DNA of 64,000 nt from Quillaja saponaria. Lineage: Eukaryota > Streptophyta > Magnoliopsida > Fabales > Quillajaceae. Numbering within the stretch: position 1 is the first letter of the stretch; the number at the start of each line of letters is the position of its first letter. Shown in pieces: positions 25,701 through 40,700 of this stretch. Where the stretch lies: NCBI GenBank assembly GCA_029379385.1, contig CM055607.1:36515235-36579234 (forward strand). The letters run 5' to 3'. The notes under the pieces are model-generated. The model was not told the origin of the DNA. It did no database searches and saw nothing but the letters and a program-made list of their open reading frames with translations. Position numbers and translations under genes: made by a program.

Positions 25701-28700
25701 TTGCATTATTGTCGCTCTTCATTTGTATATTGACAAGGTTGGTACCTTGATTACAATTGCTTATAGTGTCTCCAGGATGTAAATACTTATAAATATTTTC
25801 GTAAATATTTTCCGTGTGCAGGCTTGATTTTACCACTGCAGAGAAGGAGGCATTCTTTTATCAGGTGTCAAAACTCAAACACTTTTCTATCTTTCCTGTT
25901 CCTTCTCTAGTGTCTCAACATCAATTTATGTGGCCAACATGATTTTCCAATCTTCCTAATATTATGTTTTTGATTTTGAAACATTTTAGCATTGAATTAG
26001 ATATACTAAAAAATGGATATTTGGTTAGTTATTCAGCTGTCTGAATATATTTTCCATAATTGATTTTGACATTTTCTCTCTTTGAGTTATTTCCCTTTAC
26101 TTGTTCTTCCATTGTATAATATATTAGACACATACAAACTCAAATGCATACCCACGCATGATAAGCCAGAAACATTTTCATCTGCCTTACTTGCTTATAC
26201 AATTTCCTAATTTAAATGTGAAGCTTCTACTGCCATTCACATTAGATATTAATTTACATCAGATATACTTAGTATGAGATATGTAGTTGGTTCCCCAGTT
26301 GTTTGAATTGATATAGTTTTTCCTAATTAATTCTGAAATTTGCTCTCTTTTCTGGTTATTACCCTTTTACTTACACTTCAAGTTTTACAATGTCCGAAGT
26401 TAAACATGAAATGCTAGTACCATGTCAAGTCTGATATTTCTCTTGTTCACTCGCTGTTGCCTCACCCCTCTCCTCATTTTCACTCCTTGGAAACCTAACT
26501 GCATTTTGTTTCCCAACTTTTAATTTTTCTTCTGAACTTCATTCGTTGCTGCCTTGTCACACTCTGGGAAGTTTAAATTAAAAGTGAAGTTGGTTACCTG
26601 GATATGGAGTATTGGTACCATAGGAGGAAATTTTCCACTCCCACGAACGATATGCTTATTTCTCATACGATCATAGACATTCATGTGGGGCTGACATTTA
26701 GTTTAGAACATGCTTGAGTTCTCCCCAATACAATTTGAAGGAACTCTTCTTTAAGCATAAGTACCAGAATTCATATTTCTTTAGAATTGAAGTTGTAGCT
26801 GCCTGGCAGGCCAACCTTTCTTGATAATCTAACTTAAACGAGGTTTTTGAAGGCATTAGTGTCATGTCCAGTTTCTTCCCTCTATAGAAAAGAAAGGAAC
26901 TGAACTTTATTAAGAAGCAGAAGGAACATATTTTTATTAAAGATTTGCATTAGAGGGACCCTCAGTTACTTCTCTCTCTAGATTTTAGTTTTGCATGCAA
27001 CTTCCTAACCCCCCTTCCATGAATACCTAACAGCTTTGTAACTACAGGTGAACCAATCTATTCTGGGTGCTCATGGTATGGACGTTCAATATGCTGGAAT
27101 CAATTTCCTGGAATCTTTGGTACAAATTAAAAACTTAATTGCTATTCATGAAAATTCTAGTCTTTGACTGCTGTTGCTTTAGCTCTTAAATGTTACCGGA
27201 ATATGGAAGTTAGTAATATTTTCTTTTTTAGGTATCTGAATTTTTCCCAACCACTTCAAGTGCCATGGCCCTTCCCAGGGAATTTCATGAACAATGCCGG
27301 AGGACGTTAGAGTTAAACTATCTCAAGGTTCTTTACTTTCACTTGTTTTCTGTTAAATAACGCTGTTGGCTTCCCGTTTTACTCAATTGGGGTTTTCCTT
27401 TCAAAATTGGCAGTCAATTATACATGGGCCCTTCTTTGATTTTACTTTAGTCCTTCTGTTTCTTTACGCCCATCTTCATTCCAAATCTTTTCTTTTTCCC
27501 TTCATTATGCAAACAATAGATATTCTATTGTTGGGCACAAGATGCTGCTTCAAGTGTCACAAATAGAATACTAGAGTCTGACTCTGCGGTACCTGAAGTT
27601 AAAGTCTGTACTTCTGCACTACGTCTCATGCTTCAAATCCTGAACTGGGATTTCCATTACAACACCAATAGCACAAAAATGACTGTCAATGTCTTCACGG
27701 CTGGAGTTAGAGTTGACGGGGATTCATCTGGAAGGTCTGAGTGTAATTTAGTACAGGTAAGTTCAATTCCTTATAAAAATGTAAAGATCACAAAAAAGTG
27801 CAAAGATAACAATGCTCACTGCAAGTATTCATGAGACAGGCAACATATGCAAAAGGTTATGTTTAGAAATATGAACTGCTTATCTTTACGTGATTTGATC
27901 TTCTTTTTTCTAAATATCTTCTTGTGATTGTGTTATCTTCTTATGCTGCTTGCAGCCTGGTCCTGTTTGGCGTGATGTTTTGATTTCAAGTGGTCACATT
28001 GGGTGGCTTCTGAGCTTATATACAGCTCTGAGGCAGAAATTTTCAAATGAAGGATACTGGCTTGACTGCCCTCTTGCAGTCTCTGCTAGAAAGCTAATTG
28101 TACAGTTCTGCTCCTTAACCGGAACCATATTTCCTTCTGGTACAAGTGTTTCCTTGCTTATTGTGTTAGGTCTAAGATTGTATTTTATGTGTAATTACTA
28201 CTATTTCTGATTCATGGTAGACCATTTATTCAACCTGACCACTTGTTGTGTTACAAGATCACTGTAAGTTGCCATCTGATAAATGTTGAGTATTTCTCAT
28301 TGTAACTGCTACTGTTCTTCTTACTAGCCTTTTTTTTGTCTAATTGCTTCCCCTTCCTCTACAGGATGCACTTGGATGTGTATGTACCTGTGTAGTTTAG
28401 GCTTTAGCAGTAAAATAATGTTAGTATGTGGATTGTAGTTGCATGCATTTTGAATATTTTTTCTCAAAGAACTCTATGTTCTGGTTTATTTCTGAAGTTA
28501 CATCAAGCAAGTTGAACTTTTTTGAGAGTAATGAAGTTAAATTTGACATTTTTGAGTGATCTTTAAAGTTACCTTATTGTGGTTTCATTGCTGAACTTAT
28601 ATACCATAAACTGGGGTGAAATCAAATCATATTATATACTCTTGAATGATTTGACTTGAAGCATCATCAATGCTGAAAATGAAAGTTATCTATTGACTAA

Positions 28701-31700
28701 GACATTTTCTGAGGTACAGAATTTCCTCAGTGGGTATTTAGGCTGTTGACAAGATGGTTAGATTGTCATTTGATATTTGAGCCAAGGACCTGTGCTCAGT
28801 GGAATTTGGTAGTGTTCAGGTTTAAGCTTAAATTGTTATGTCCTTAATGAAGTTAAATTATCAAAGGTTTTTAATTTATAGAAAGCAGATGGATAGCCAT
28901 AGTGATTAGGGGTTTTCTGGATGAGGTTTGAAGAAGCCATATATTTTCTGCTAATGTATTTAATAAATAATTTGGTTTGTACTAATAGAATCAAAATTCA
29001 AATAATTAGGTTCCGTTACTGATAATTCTAAAATTTTGCAGATGTGGTATAAATTGATATAAAGACAGTCCACTGAAAATAATCAAATCAACTGCTAGAT
29101 TAGTAGTTACCACTTCCATTTCTGTTTACATTTCATGGGACTTCTTATTGGATCTTAGTGACTCAACTTTCAATATCTGTACCTTTTTCCTTTTTCCTCT
29201 TCTCTTTCAGTTTTTGGAGATCATTGATTCTGAATTAATTAGTGAGGATCTTATTTAATGATCTAGATGATGGGAAAATGCATGAGCATCATCTTCTGCA
29301 ACTCCTCTCAGGGGTTATATTGTGGGTAGATCCTTCTGATGCTGTAGCGGAAGCAATTGACTGTGGAAGAAGCGAAAGGTTGTACACCGTTGAAGCAACC
29401 TAACAATCATATATTTTAAATTCTTTTGTTTTCTTGCTTCTACAGAACTTTACTTTTTTTTTTCTTTTTTGTTTCATTCAGTGAGATGCTTGATGGTTGC
29501 CGTGCATTGTTGTCCATTGCAACTGTAACAACACCCTTTGCGTTTGACCATCTCTTGAAATCCATAAGGTCAAGACTTCATAATTTAGTTCCTATGTAGG
29601 CGCGTTTCATTTTTTGAGTTTCTCTCTCTCTTTCTTATTAAAATTTATTCTTGTTAATTAAAGTCTATTTTTCTAATAAAAAGTTATTTTCTTTACTTGA
29701 TGCTTCAGGCCCTTTGGTACTCTTACCCTTCTGTCGACCTTAATGTCTGAAGTTATTAAAGTTCTCATGACTAAAGACACCGAAGAAGAGACATGGAGTT
29801 GTCAAGCACGTGATATCTTACTGGATACTTGGACTGCCTTTCTAATGGTACTTGTTTTAAATGCACTATTATTTATATCAATTACATATTGATGAAAATT
29901 GGGAGTATGCGAACTGAAAAAGGGGAAAAAGAAGTAGGTCCCTGGTCGTTTGAATGAAGATTGATCAATGTAACATTGTCTTTTCTGCTATATGTACATG
30001 AAACATGTCAAATTCGAACTTGTTTAGTTTTGGCCTGCAAACTGAAACCATGTTCACTATCCTTCTTCAGCCAATGGAGACAATCGGTAGGAATGCTGTT
30101 CTTCCACCTGAAGGGATAAATGCTGCATCTAGTCTCTTTGCCTTCATTGTAGAGTCTGAGCTAAAAGGTGCTTCTAGTATTAGCATGCTATAATATTTTG
30201 GTTTTGCCTAATCTTTCAGCTTACTTTTTACATGTATTTCCATTCATAACATTGTTTTTATTTGTATTTTTAGCGGCTTCTGCATCAGTGTTCAATGATG
30301 ACGTTGATTCAGACTACCTACATGGTTCTGTTTCTGGTGTGGGAATAAACTGCAAAAGCTTTGTTTATTGTTATTTTTACCATTATCTGTTTATTTCTTT
30401 TGGAAAATTGTCTTACTAAAGAGAAAAGAAAAAATAGAACCTGGGCAGAAGATGCATCATCTTGAGATTGATTAATTTAATAGGTTTTTTATACATGATG
30501 TTGTCGTTGCAGCCATGGATGAAAGATTAAGCTCCTATGCTCTTATTGCAAGAGCAGCTGTTGATGTCACGATTCCTTTTCTGATGAGACTGTTTACTGA
30601 TCGCCTTGCCCGCCTGAATCAGGTATTTTCTATTTCCTAAAAGAAATTTTGGTTGTGATGGATTGGTTTCTAGAAACAAGTATTTGTTAAAATTAATAAA
30701 TAGTTTTTTTTTTCCTTCTCTTTTCTCTTCTTTGTGGTGGTATGGCTTTGTGTATACTCCTTTTGTATTTGAGGTTGGACCCCCTGATGCTTGCAATGTT
30801 TTTTATTTTTAATAAGAAAAACATTTGACATATTTTAATATTATTTCTCAATACACATTGCCATATCATGTTCTAGTTTATCATTGCTGTCTGCATGTTG
30901 TATCCGTTCCCATATGTGTGTTCATGCTTCATATGTTTATTGGTTTACTATCCTAAGAATTCTAAACAACTTATCATTTTATTTTCCCATTGTGTGGAAA
31001 GAGTTCAGGCATTGACTGTTTTTATGTTTCTTGCCATGAGTATCAAATGTGGATCATGTGTAAACCGTACCAGATGTATATCATGTGTGAGTGACCCAAG
31101 TGTCTTGTTTTTATAGCTTAAATGTTACTGGTTTTTCTCATTTTCCTCGTTGTAATGTTTTCTACAATATCTTCCATTCAGCCTGTAGTGTTGAACTTCT
31201 ACATGAGTTATATAAAAATGTTTACCCAAGAAAATTGTTATCCATACCTCAAGTTTATGACTTTGTTTGTAGGGAAGGGGCATTATTAACCTAACAGAAA
31301 CATTGGAAGAACTTTATTCACTATTGCTGATTACTGGCCATGTACTTGCTGATGAAGGGGAGGGGGAAACACCTCTGGTAAGAAGATTCTTCTCATTTTT
31401 GTAATTTTCAGTCGTGGCTGTTTTATCCTGGCTGCTCCATGCATAGATTTCTAGCACATAGACAAATCTCTAACAAGAATGAAAAATAGCAGCTGCAGTT
31501 TCATGACCTTTAGAAAAGGCAATTCACTTGCTCTCACTCATTTTTCTCCTTCTCTCTTCTAAATTTTAAAAATTAGTTTTTTCTGTAGCTTGTTGTGATG
31601 AATATGTTGTGGACTTTTTGTTTTATTTCTTTGAAGTTGTCTCACTACGTATACAGGGGAAGATTCTATAGTTATCTTATTTCTTTAGGTTTTCTATCTT

Positions 31701-34700
31701 TGTGTTCTTCAAATTCTGAGTAGCATCTGTGTTTGTTAATTAAGTTGTGCCTTATGGAGTATTATGTGCCAAACTAATTATTCATTGAATCAAATACTAA
31801 TTAAAGGCTATGCTGTGTGACATTCAGGTTCCCAATGTCATACAAGCTCAGTTTGTGGATGCTGTGGAAGCAGACAAACACCCTGTTGTTTTACTTTCGG
31901 GGTAAACTTCTTTATCTTTTTCATTTGGTCATATTTCTCATACTAATTAGGACATAAATTCTGAAATTACTTTTATGTGAGCTCTTGTAAAGGCACTCAA
32001 ATAATTATAAAAGTGAACTTCCGCTAAATTTACACTTGTTTTTGGTGAGACTACACTGGAGGTGTTCCCAGTGGTACTTGTAGAAAGTCTTAATGTGTAC
32101 ATCCCTTTTCTCCTTTTGGTCTTCTTTTAGTCGCTGCAAACATTCAAGATATCTGCAGGCCTAGGGAGGATTATCTTGGGATGTTCTGGGTAGTGGATGT
32201 CATATTTTACACAGGGGGATGCCAGTCTTCTTACATATGCCCAGGCTCTAGTCATTTTTCCTTTCCAGGATTAAGCCCAATATGAATTCTTCCTTGCATT
32301 ATCCTTACTAAGTCAAAACAAGTGGATACATTTCATTTCTCTAGAATTTCTTGTATATTAATCATCAGGAACAAGATTCCTCTTAAAGTTTTACTTTGAT
32401 TCTAAAAAAAAAAAAAAAAGGGCTCACCCGGTGCACAAAGTGCTCCCCGGCTATTGCGGGGGTAGGGAGAGGGTGGGCGCACATGTACGCAGCCTTTTCC
32501 TTACATTTTTGCAAAGAGGCTGTTTCCACGTCTCGAACCCGTGACCTACAGGTCACCAAAGGAACAACTTTACCGTTGCGCCAAGGCTCGCCCTCGCTTT
32601 GATTCTAATATAATTTTAATCTAGTAGTGTTTCATTGTAAAATTATGATTCCATGGACATTGCATGGAGTACTAATCAAATTTTAGTGCACCAACCGTAC
32701 AGACCTATGACAGACTTTTGAGTCCAATGATGTTTCCTCCCCTTCAATAACAAGGGTAGAGGGAGAGATCAGAGAGCAATCAATTTCAATACTAAAAAGA
32801 AGTTCTAATTAAAATCATGTCTCATATGATATCTGATCTAGGATTCAATAATCATGAAATCAAGTTTCTCATTATGTGATGCAGCTTAATTATAAGGTTC
32901 GCAGAGCAGAGTTTAGATCCAGAAATGAGACAATCAGTATTCAGTCCCCGACTTATGGAGGTAATGCCGTAACTCTTGCACTATATTACCTTAGCCGGCG
33001 CTCTGTATTCATATGTTTATCATGTTCTGAAGAGCAAACCCCAATGTCGGCTCACTTGCAGACCAGCACTACATTATACAGAAAGCTTCATTGTCCATGA
33101 CACGTAATTTTTGGCATTTTCAGAACTGTACTGCGCTAGTTATCTATATTGTATGTACTACCATAATCTTTTAATTTTGGTCAATCAGAACTCATTGTAT
33201 CAGTAGTTGAGTTAACACATGCTCATTATATGTATTCCACTGGTTTTATGTGACCATTATAAGCCATTCCTATAGGAACCTTAGTTTTAAAGTTGTTGTG
33301 GTGTACCAACTACTGTACATTTATACAATGACTGTTTTTATAAAAAATAATATGACCATTTAAGTATGATATTAATTGTCAAGTTTAGTAGCTGTCTCTA
33401 ACCATGTAGTCATTTTTTTCTTAAAATTGTTCTTTATGCAGTCAATTATATGGTTCCTTGCAAGATGGTCTCGTACATACCTAATGTCTCCAGATGGGGT
33501 TGGGGACAACAACGCTAGTTCAGGTCATGATCGTGATCATTATTCCAAGAAGGCTTTGCTTAGTTTCTTTGGAGAACATAATCAAGGGAAGCTTGTCCTT
33601 GACATTATTGTTCGTCTATCCTTGACCACACTAATGTCATATTCAGGGGAAAGGGATTTACAGGTTGGAGATTAAAATCATTTGTTACGATAATATTTTT
33701 GGATATTCTATTTTACTATTAAGCAGGCTTTTGTCCGTCCTCTTTCTTGCTCACCTCTATAATTTCTCATAACGAAACAGAAAATATCCAAAACGTGGTC
33801 TTTCTTACATTTAAAATTGCATACTTGGTTGACATGCTAGTAGCTGAAGTAATCCAGTAATGATGGCAGTACAGTTATCAACTGATGTCTTGGACAAAAT
33901 TCTGTCTATTATTCTGTTTGCACTTTTGTGTCTAATTGAAACTCAATGCATTAAGATAGATATACCAGTCAATGCTTTTTTAATGATATATTTTTGCATA
34001 TGTGTGTGTGTTTGTGTAAAAGTCATTATTCAGTTATTGTTTTTATGTACAGCTTCTCATGGACACATCCCACATTTGATTTTATCATTTGTAACAAATG
34101 CACCTTTGAAGGCTTCTGTCTATCCAATGGCCAAGTTGGGTTTGCCTACTAGATACTCTCACGATCTCTATTTGAGAGTGACACACGTTTGGTTTGGAAA
34201 ATCTGACTTTTATGTGGTAGGGGTTTGAATTGTAAAATTTATTTTCAATAGAAGGGTTTCAGCAATTGTTGAGTCAAAAACTCTATTTTATTATGTCAGT
34301 CATGACTGGTAAGTGAGTAACCCAATTGTGGTTGTGCTTGCATAGTGCCTTCTTGCAACACAGGATTTCCAAATGAGTAACTGTTAATTCTAATTTGAAA
34401 CAAGGGTTGAAAAATTGGAGGCCATCATTGAAAATGAGTAACTATGCACATCCCTCCTTTTTTCTGCAATTTCATCCAGTTATACATGCTGTAAGATCAT
34501 CCCTGATGAACTGATGTTTTTGTCGTAACACACTGGTATCTTCAGCTTTCAAAATTTTAAGCTGTGATATGGTAATAACTAAAGTTAGGATGATGGTCCC
34601 AAATTTTATATGATAAGAAATTTTGAAAATTATTCATGGGGTAAATGCATGCTTCCAATAGGCTTGGTTTATGACATGAATAAAAATAACTTTTTCCAAA

Positions 34701-37700
34701 ACAGTTACTTGGATCAAATGCTCAATCCCTAAATTTTTTTATGGACTATAATATGTGCCTTTAACTAATGAAGGGGATAAATTATTCAATCTGCTGCAAA
34801 ATATTATTTGACGCTTTTTATATTTAATTTTTGGCCAGGGGCTCACTTGTTGCCAGTTGCTTCATTCACTCGTTCAGCAGAAACATATTAGTATTCACCT
34901 TGTTGCTCTGGTGAGTCATGCTTTCTCTGTCTCTTAGATTAATAACGTTACCAGCTGTAAGAATATCATGATGCCGGCTTGTTTTGTGGGTGTCCTAAAA
35001 TATCTTCCTTCCTCTTCTCTTCCCCTAGCTGAAACCATACAATTTGAGCAAAATGCAGTTATATTGGAAATGGTCCCGCAGAAATGAAGTGATCCCAACA
35101 AATTACTTGTACATAGCCGAAAATATCCAATGAAATTTTTCATGAATGTATAACTTAAGATGGAAAAATGAAATTCCATTTCTGAGACTTCATGTAACAG
35201 CTGAAGCTTGTTAGATTGGTTTAACTCTTTGTCATGGTATTAGAGCCTATTTGGCAAAGTTGTTTATAGTTCAATCCTTGCTTCACTCAGTGTTGTAAAG
35301 TTCCAGCATAAGTTATGGTATCCTCTACCCTAACAGTCGGTGCATCAAGGTGTGCTCTAGGGATTACAAAGTATTTATGGGAACTAATCGAAAATATAAA
35401 GATTATAGGTCGAGTGGTTTCTTACAGATCCCAGATAGATGAAGTATGGTTGTGTACTTGTGATTCTGGTTATTTTGAACGCATAATATTTTTACATTCT
35501 TTTAGCTGCCACATTGAAGTATGAAATAAATCGAACTGCCTATGCTTGTTCTTTTTCGTTGGTTGTTTCAAGGGCTATGCTTATTATGAAATCTGTGCAT
35601 GCCATAATGAATCTAGATGTGTTCCCAGTACAAGTATTATGTTTGATATATTTTTATAAAGAAATAAATGTTGAAAATAGAAGAGTTATGAACATTTCAT
35701 GGGGAATGGAGTTTGTTTTACTCCACTGACCCTTAATGTGGTAATTAGCTTTGCTCATGCAGATGTTTTCTCATTAATATATGTTATGTAGCTGTATGTT
35801 AAAGATGTCACCTGAGCAAGTCTATGTTGAAATTTTCATATCCGCAGCAATCATGGCATGACCTTGCAAATGCGTTTTCTAATGAAAAGATTTTGTTTTT
35901 GTTGGACACTGCTCATCAGGTGACCACTTCTATATGCCTTTTGTCTTTGGTTACTTTTGTTGTTACTGGTTATGTAACCCCTTTGTCTCTTGCTTTAGCG
36001 ATCACTTGCTCAAACACTTGTTCATTCTGCTTCGGCCATGAGAAATGTAGAGGCTTCAAACCAGTAAGTTGTTGGCTTTAAGTTTCCCTTTACGTATCCC
36101 AAAAAAAAAAAAAAAAAACAAGAAGCAAAAAGAATTGGCCTTTTGTTTCTGGATTTATGTGATGCTTTTTGTCTGTCTGCTTCTTATATTTAGGTATGTA
36201 AGGGGTCTCATGGGTCAGATGGGAACGTATCTAGTGGAACTGTCTAACAAGAGTAACTTAAAATGTGTTGCTCAACAACCAGATATTATCCTGTCGGTGA
36301 GGGCCAAAAGATGTTTTGTCTTGTGTCTGTCATGAAAAGTAGCTCTTTAATAAATTACAGACATCCTGTAGGTCAGTTGCTTGTTAGAACGGCTTCGTGG
36401 AGCTGTCAGTGCCTCTGAACCTCGAACACAGAAGGCAATATATGAACTGGGATTCTCTGTTATGAATCCTGTACTTGCTCTTCTTGAAGTTTACAAACAT
36501 GAGGTATTGATAGTATTGCTCAACAACCAGTTACTTGTTCTTCTTGAAGTTTACAAACATTAAGATGTATTTGCATTCTTTTTTATGTAGAACTTTGAAG
36601 TTGTGAAATAATATTGTAATTGATTAATTTGGTTCCATATAAACCCATTTTATAAAGTCAGAATTTATGTCATTTACAGTGATATTTAAATATTGCTTAG
36701 TCTGCAGTTGTGTATCTGCTACTTAAATTTGTGGTTGATTGGGTCGATGGGCAAATCACTTACTTGGAGGCTCAAGAAACTGCTGTTGTTGTTAATTTCT
36801 GCACGCGTTTGCTCCAGCTATACTCATATCACAACATTGGCAAGGTACACTTGTTTTTTAATGTCTTTTAACAGGACCAATCATTTTAGCAAGAAGGAAA
36901 TTTTGGTAATTGATTTATAAATTCTGTTCAAATTTGAAGTTTTTTTTCCTGGATAGCAATCTTACTAGGAATTTAGGCTTTTCGATGGATATCTAGTGGC
37001 ACAAAGGTTTGGAATGCCTTTGCTTATGGCCTCATTCCAAAATCTTCCAGATTTCCTCCTCCTTGCCTTGTCATTATCTCAGATCCATTTGAAGACTTTG
37101 TGATTAACATATCACTTTCTCAGTCTGTAATAACCTAAAGGTTTTGGAATGCATTTTAAAGTTCCTTGAAACTGAGGGTCTGTTACGAGAAAGAGACATG
37201 TGAAATATCTACATGAGTATGGGGATGAACAGAGGGCAGTCAGTGAACAAGTCCCTCTATTCGAATCAGAACATTAGCCAAAGAGATTTAGAACTTCTCA
37301 CAACTAGTGTACAAATACAAAATTGAATGAGAAAGATATTGATGAACTAGAGAGAAAGAGGAATGGGACACAGCACCAGAGGTTTAGCCACCAGAAAAGG
37401 GAAACCGAAGATAAAGAAAGTAGCTAGAAGAAAAGGAAAATCTGCAGAAAGGAAGGTAAACCAACTGTCACAACCTGGGTTTACTGCAGTGCAGAGCTAA
37501 ACATCTTGTTAAACAAAATAGAATGAGAAAAAGGATTGTGGCTTGATTGGTTAATCAAAACATACACCTATAACCTTATTTATAGTAAACAATAAAAATA
37601 GATTTCCACGTCTAAGCAATACAGGACTTAGCAATAAATTATTAAGACGTCTGTATTGCTTAGGATTTGTCAGTAGCTTCCTTTCATCTGGTATGAGTTT

Positions 37701-40700
37701 AATATTGGGATCCATAGGAGTGTGTACAGGTTTTGAATTCAACATACATGTATCTAGACAATACTTTCTTTGAGAAAGGAAAATCCCCCATTATGATCTT
37801 ACAATTTCAATGTCCAAGAAGTATTTTAACTGTCTGAAGTCTTTGGTTTGAAACTTGGACGGTAAGAATGATTTCAATTGCTGAATACTGTGATTATCAT
37901 CACATGGGATCACAATATTATCCCACATATACAATCAATAGAATTTTGCCATTAGATGTATGTTTGTTGAAAACTGAGTGATCAACAGTACATCTCTGAA
38001 GGCCAAAACTAAACCTACCAAACTAGGCTGCAGGAGACTGCTTCAAGCCATATAGAGAAAAGTGAGAATAAAATAAAATAGAAGGAGGAAAAGAAAGAGA
38101 GTATTAGGATTTTTTTTGGAAATCAGGCCAAGATTAGGCTTGAGTTTCAAACCTGCTTTGATATGATGTTAAATAAAATAGAATGAGAAAAAGGATTGAG
38201 GGTTTGATTGGTTAATCGAAGCCTACACCGACAACCTTTATTTATAGTAAACAATAAAACATAGACTTCTACATTGCTCGACTTAACAATAAATTACTAT
38301 TATATTCCTAACACATCCTAATTGGTTGTGACCATTAGTTAAATCTCTACATTTTATAGTTTCACAAATTAAATAACAGTGTCAGCCCAGTTCATGAAAA
38401 CAAATTGTCCGCAGGACCTAAATGTTGAATACTAGAATTTCTGTAAAACTGGAATTCTGAAAGACTTCTCTCTTAAAATTACTATACAACTTAACCAAGG
38501 GGACACATCTGTGGCTTGGCATTGGGACTTCCATCCTGGAGGTCTTATGTTCTGAGCTCTTCCTTTGCGTTTGTGGCTCATTAATCCACTGTTACAATTA
38601 GTATGAATATATTTACTAATGTCAAGTTATTAATTTGTTATAATACAATTAGTATGAACCGCTTGCAATGGTTTGGACATATCTAACGTAGGCCAGTTGA
38701 TGCCATAATTAAAAGAGGTTACTTGGTACATGTGGAAGGCGTTAGATAGGGTATAGGGAAGGATATAATTGTTCTAGACATCACTAAAAAGTAAAAACAA
38801 TGATGTGAATGGAGGAAAATGATTTATATAGCCGACCTCAACTAGTTTGGGATTTAAGGCTTAGTTGAGTCAACGTATCTTTGTGTACCATTGTAGTGAT
38901 CATGAGCAAGGAAACAAAATACTAATATTATTCTTAACTCCCTATTTGCTGTTCTTCCAGATATCATTAAGCCTTTCGAGCAGCTTACTTAGTGAGGCAA
39001 ATACTGAGAAGTATAAAGATTTGCGAGCACTTCTTCAACTCCTTTCAAGTCTCTGTTCAAAAGATTTGGTATAGATTCTTTTTTGTAATTTTTCCCTAAA
39101 CAAGATCCCACTTCCATTAATATTACTGTTCAGATAAATCTAACTAAAAAAATGATGAATGTCACAGATTGATTTTTCAACAGATTCCCTTGAGACCCAG
39201 GGCATAAACATATCACAGGTATTGTCAGATTGCTGTTACCTGCCCTGTAGAATGTTAGAGTGAGTCTCTGATGCAAAGGTCTTGCAGGTTGTTTACTTTG
39301 GTCTTCACATTATTACGCCACTCATTTCTTTGGACCTGCTCAAATACCCTAAGCTTTGTCATGATGTAAGCTATTTATCCTTCATGTGAAAAGTTCTGGC
39401 ACAAATGTTGGAAAGCTGACTGATTCATCATATGTTTCTTACAGTATTTCTCTCTATTATCACATATATTGGAGGTTTATCCTGAAACGTTTGCACAATT
39501 AAGTGGTGAAGCCTTTGCTCATGTACTTGGGACCCTTGATTTTGGTCTTCACCATCAGGTAATGTAACTCTCTATGCTGCTTTGTCCTTACGAAATAATT
39601 TTTTTTCCAAGCCTTACCAGACGTGTGAACTTAACTGAATCCGTGGCTAAGATCTACACTACCCTGTTTCCCCATCAATTATACAGGACACAGAAGTTGT
39701 TGACAAGTGTCTGAGAGCTCTGCAAGCCCTTGCTTCCTACCACTACAAGGAAACAGGTGCCGGTAAAGTAGGATTGGGTTTACATGCTACACTTATTGAA
39801 GAGTCAAATGGAAAATTGCAGAAAGGCATTTTGAGCCGATTCTTGCATTCGTTACTGCAGTTACTCCTTTTTGAGGATTATAGGTAATACTTTTTTGTTT
39901 ATCTGTGGATGATTGATTAGTTTAAGGACTAAGCTCAAATGAATTGACAGGACTATATAATAAGAAAAAGATTTTCTGGTTCCCCAGCCCTTATTTATTA
40001 GCAAGGGAGAATGATTGACCAAAAAAGGGGGAGGAGTTGAACGATTGAGAAGACAGGTCCTATGTGTACACATTACTTTAAGGACTATGTTTTGAAATTG
40101 GCTCCTGTTATGATGTTACAACTGCTCGTAGCAACAAAATATACTCAAGTTCTTTTCATCTCTAACTGTAACGCTTCTGAGTCTCGTAGTGTTATTCATG
40201 TCTATATTTCCTCCCCCCGTATATACAAGCTTTTTTCTCATAAAAGGCAATAGATCATCTCTGAACAGTTGTCATCACACTTAGGTTATCCTCCCCTTCC
40301 CCCTAATTTTTCATTAATATTTCTAATCAATATCTTCTTCTTCTTTTTTCTCAGTTCTGACCTGATCAGCACTGCAGCAGATGCGCTCCTTCCCTTGATT
40401 CTTTGTGAACAAGGCCTCTACCAGGTATTATCTGTTAAACTTGTTCTTCTTTTGGAAATCATTTTCCTCACGGCCGGCTAACTTCTATCTAGTTTGAAGC
40501 ACGTATTTGAATATCAACTTAAGTGGCCCCTCTTTTAGACGAAGAATATGCATTAGTAACCAGTTACCATATCAAAATTAGCTGTTCTGGGTCTTTATTC
40601 TTGAATGAAGATATATTGAGATTAACTTTTCTTGGTCTTTGATGTTTTCTCGATTTTTCCAAAGGTCCATTGTATCATCTAAGTATTCTGCTAAGAATTA

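Noticed and set aside
32396..32602. Open frame with an apparent 68-residue product
   Set aside because: It lies wholly within the antisense of the SINE and its A/T run, so it is not a gene.
37551..37745. 64-codon minus-strand open frame as an independent gene
   Set aside because: It is the RT/RNase H linker of the deleted copia element fused to LTR sequence.
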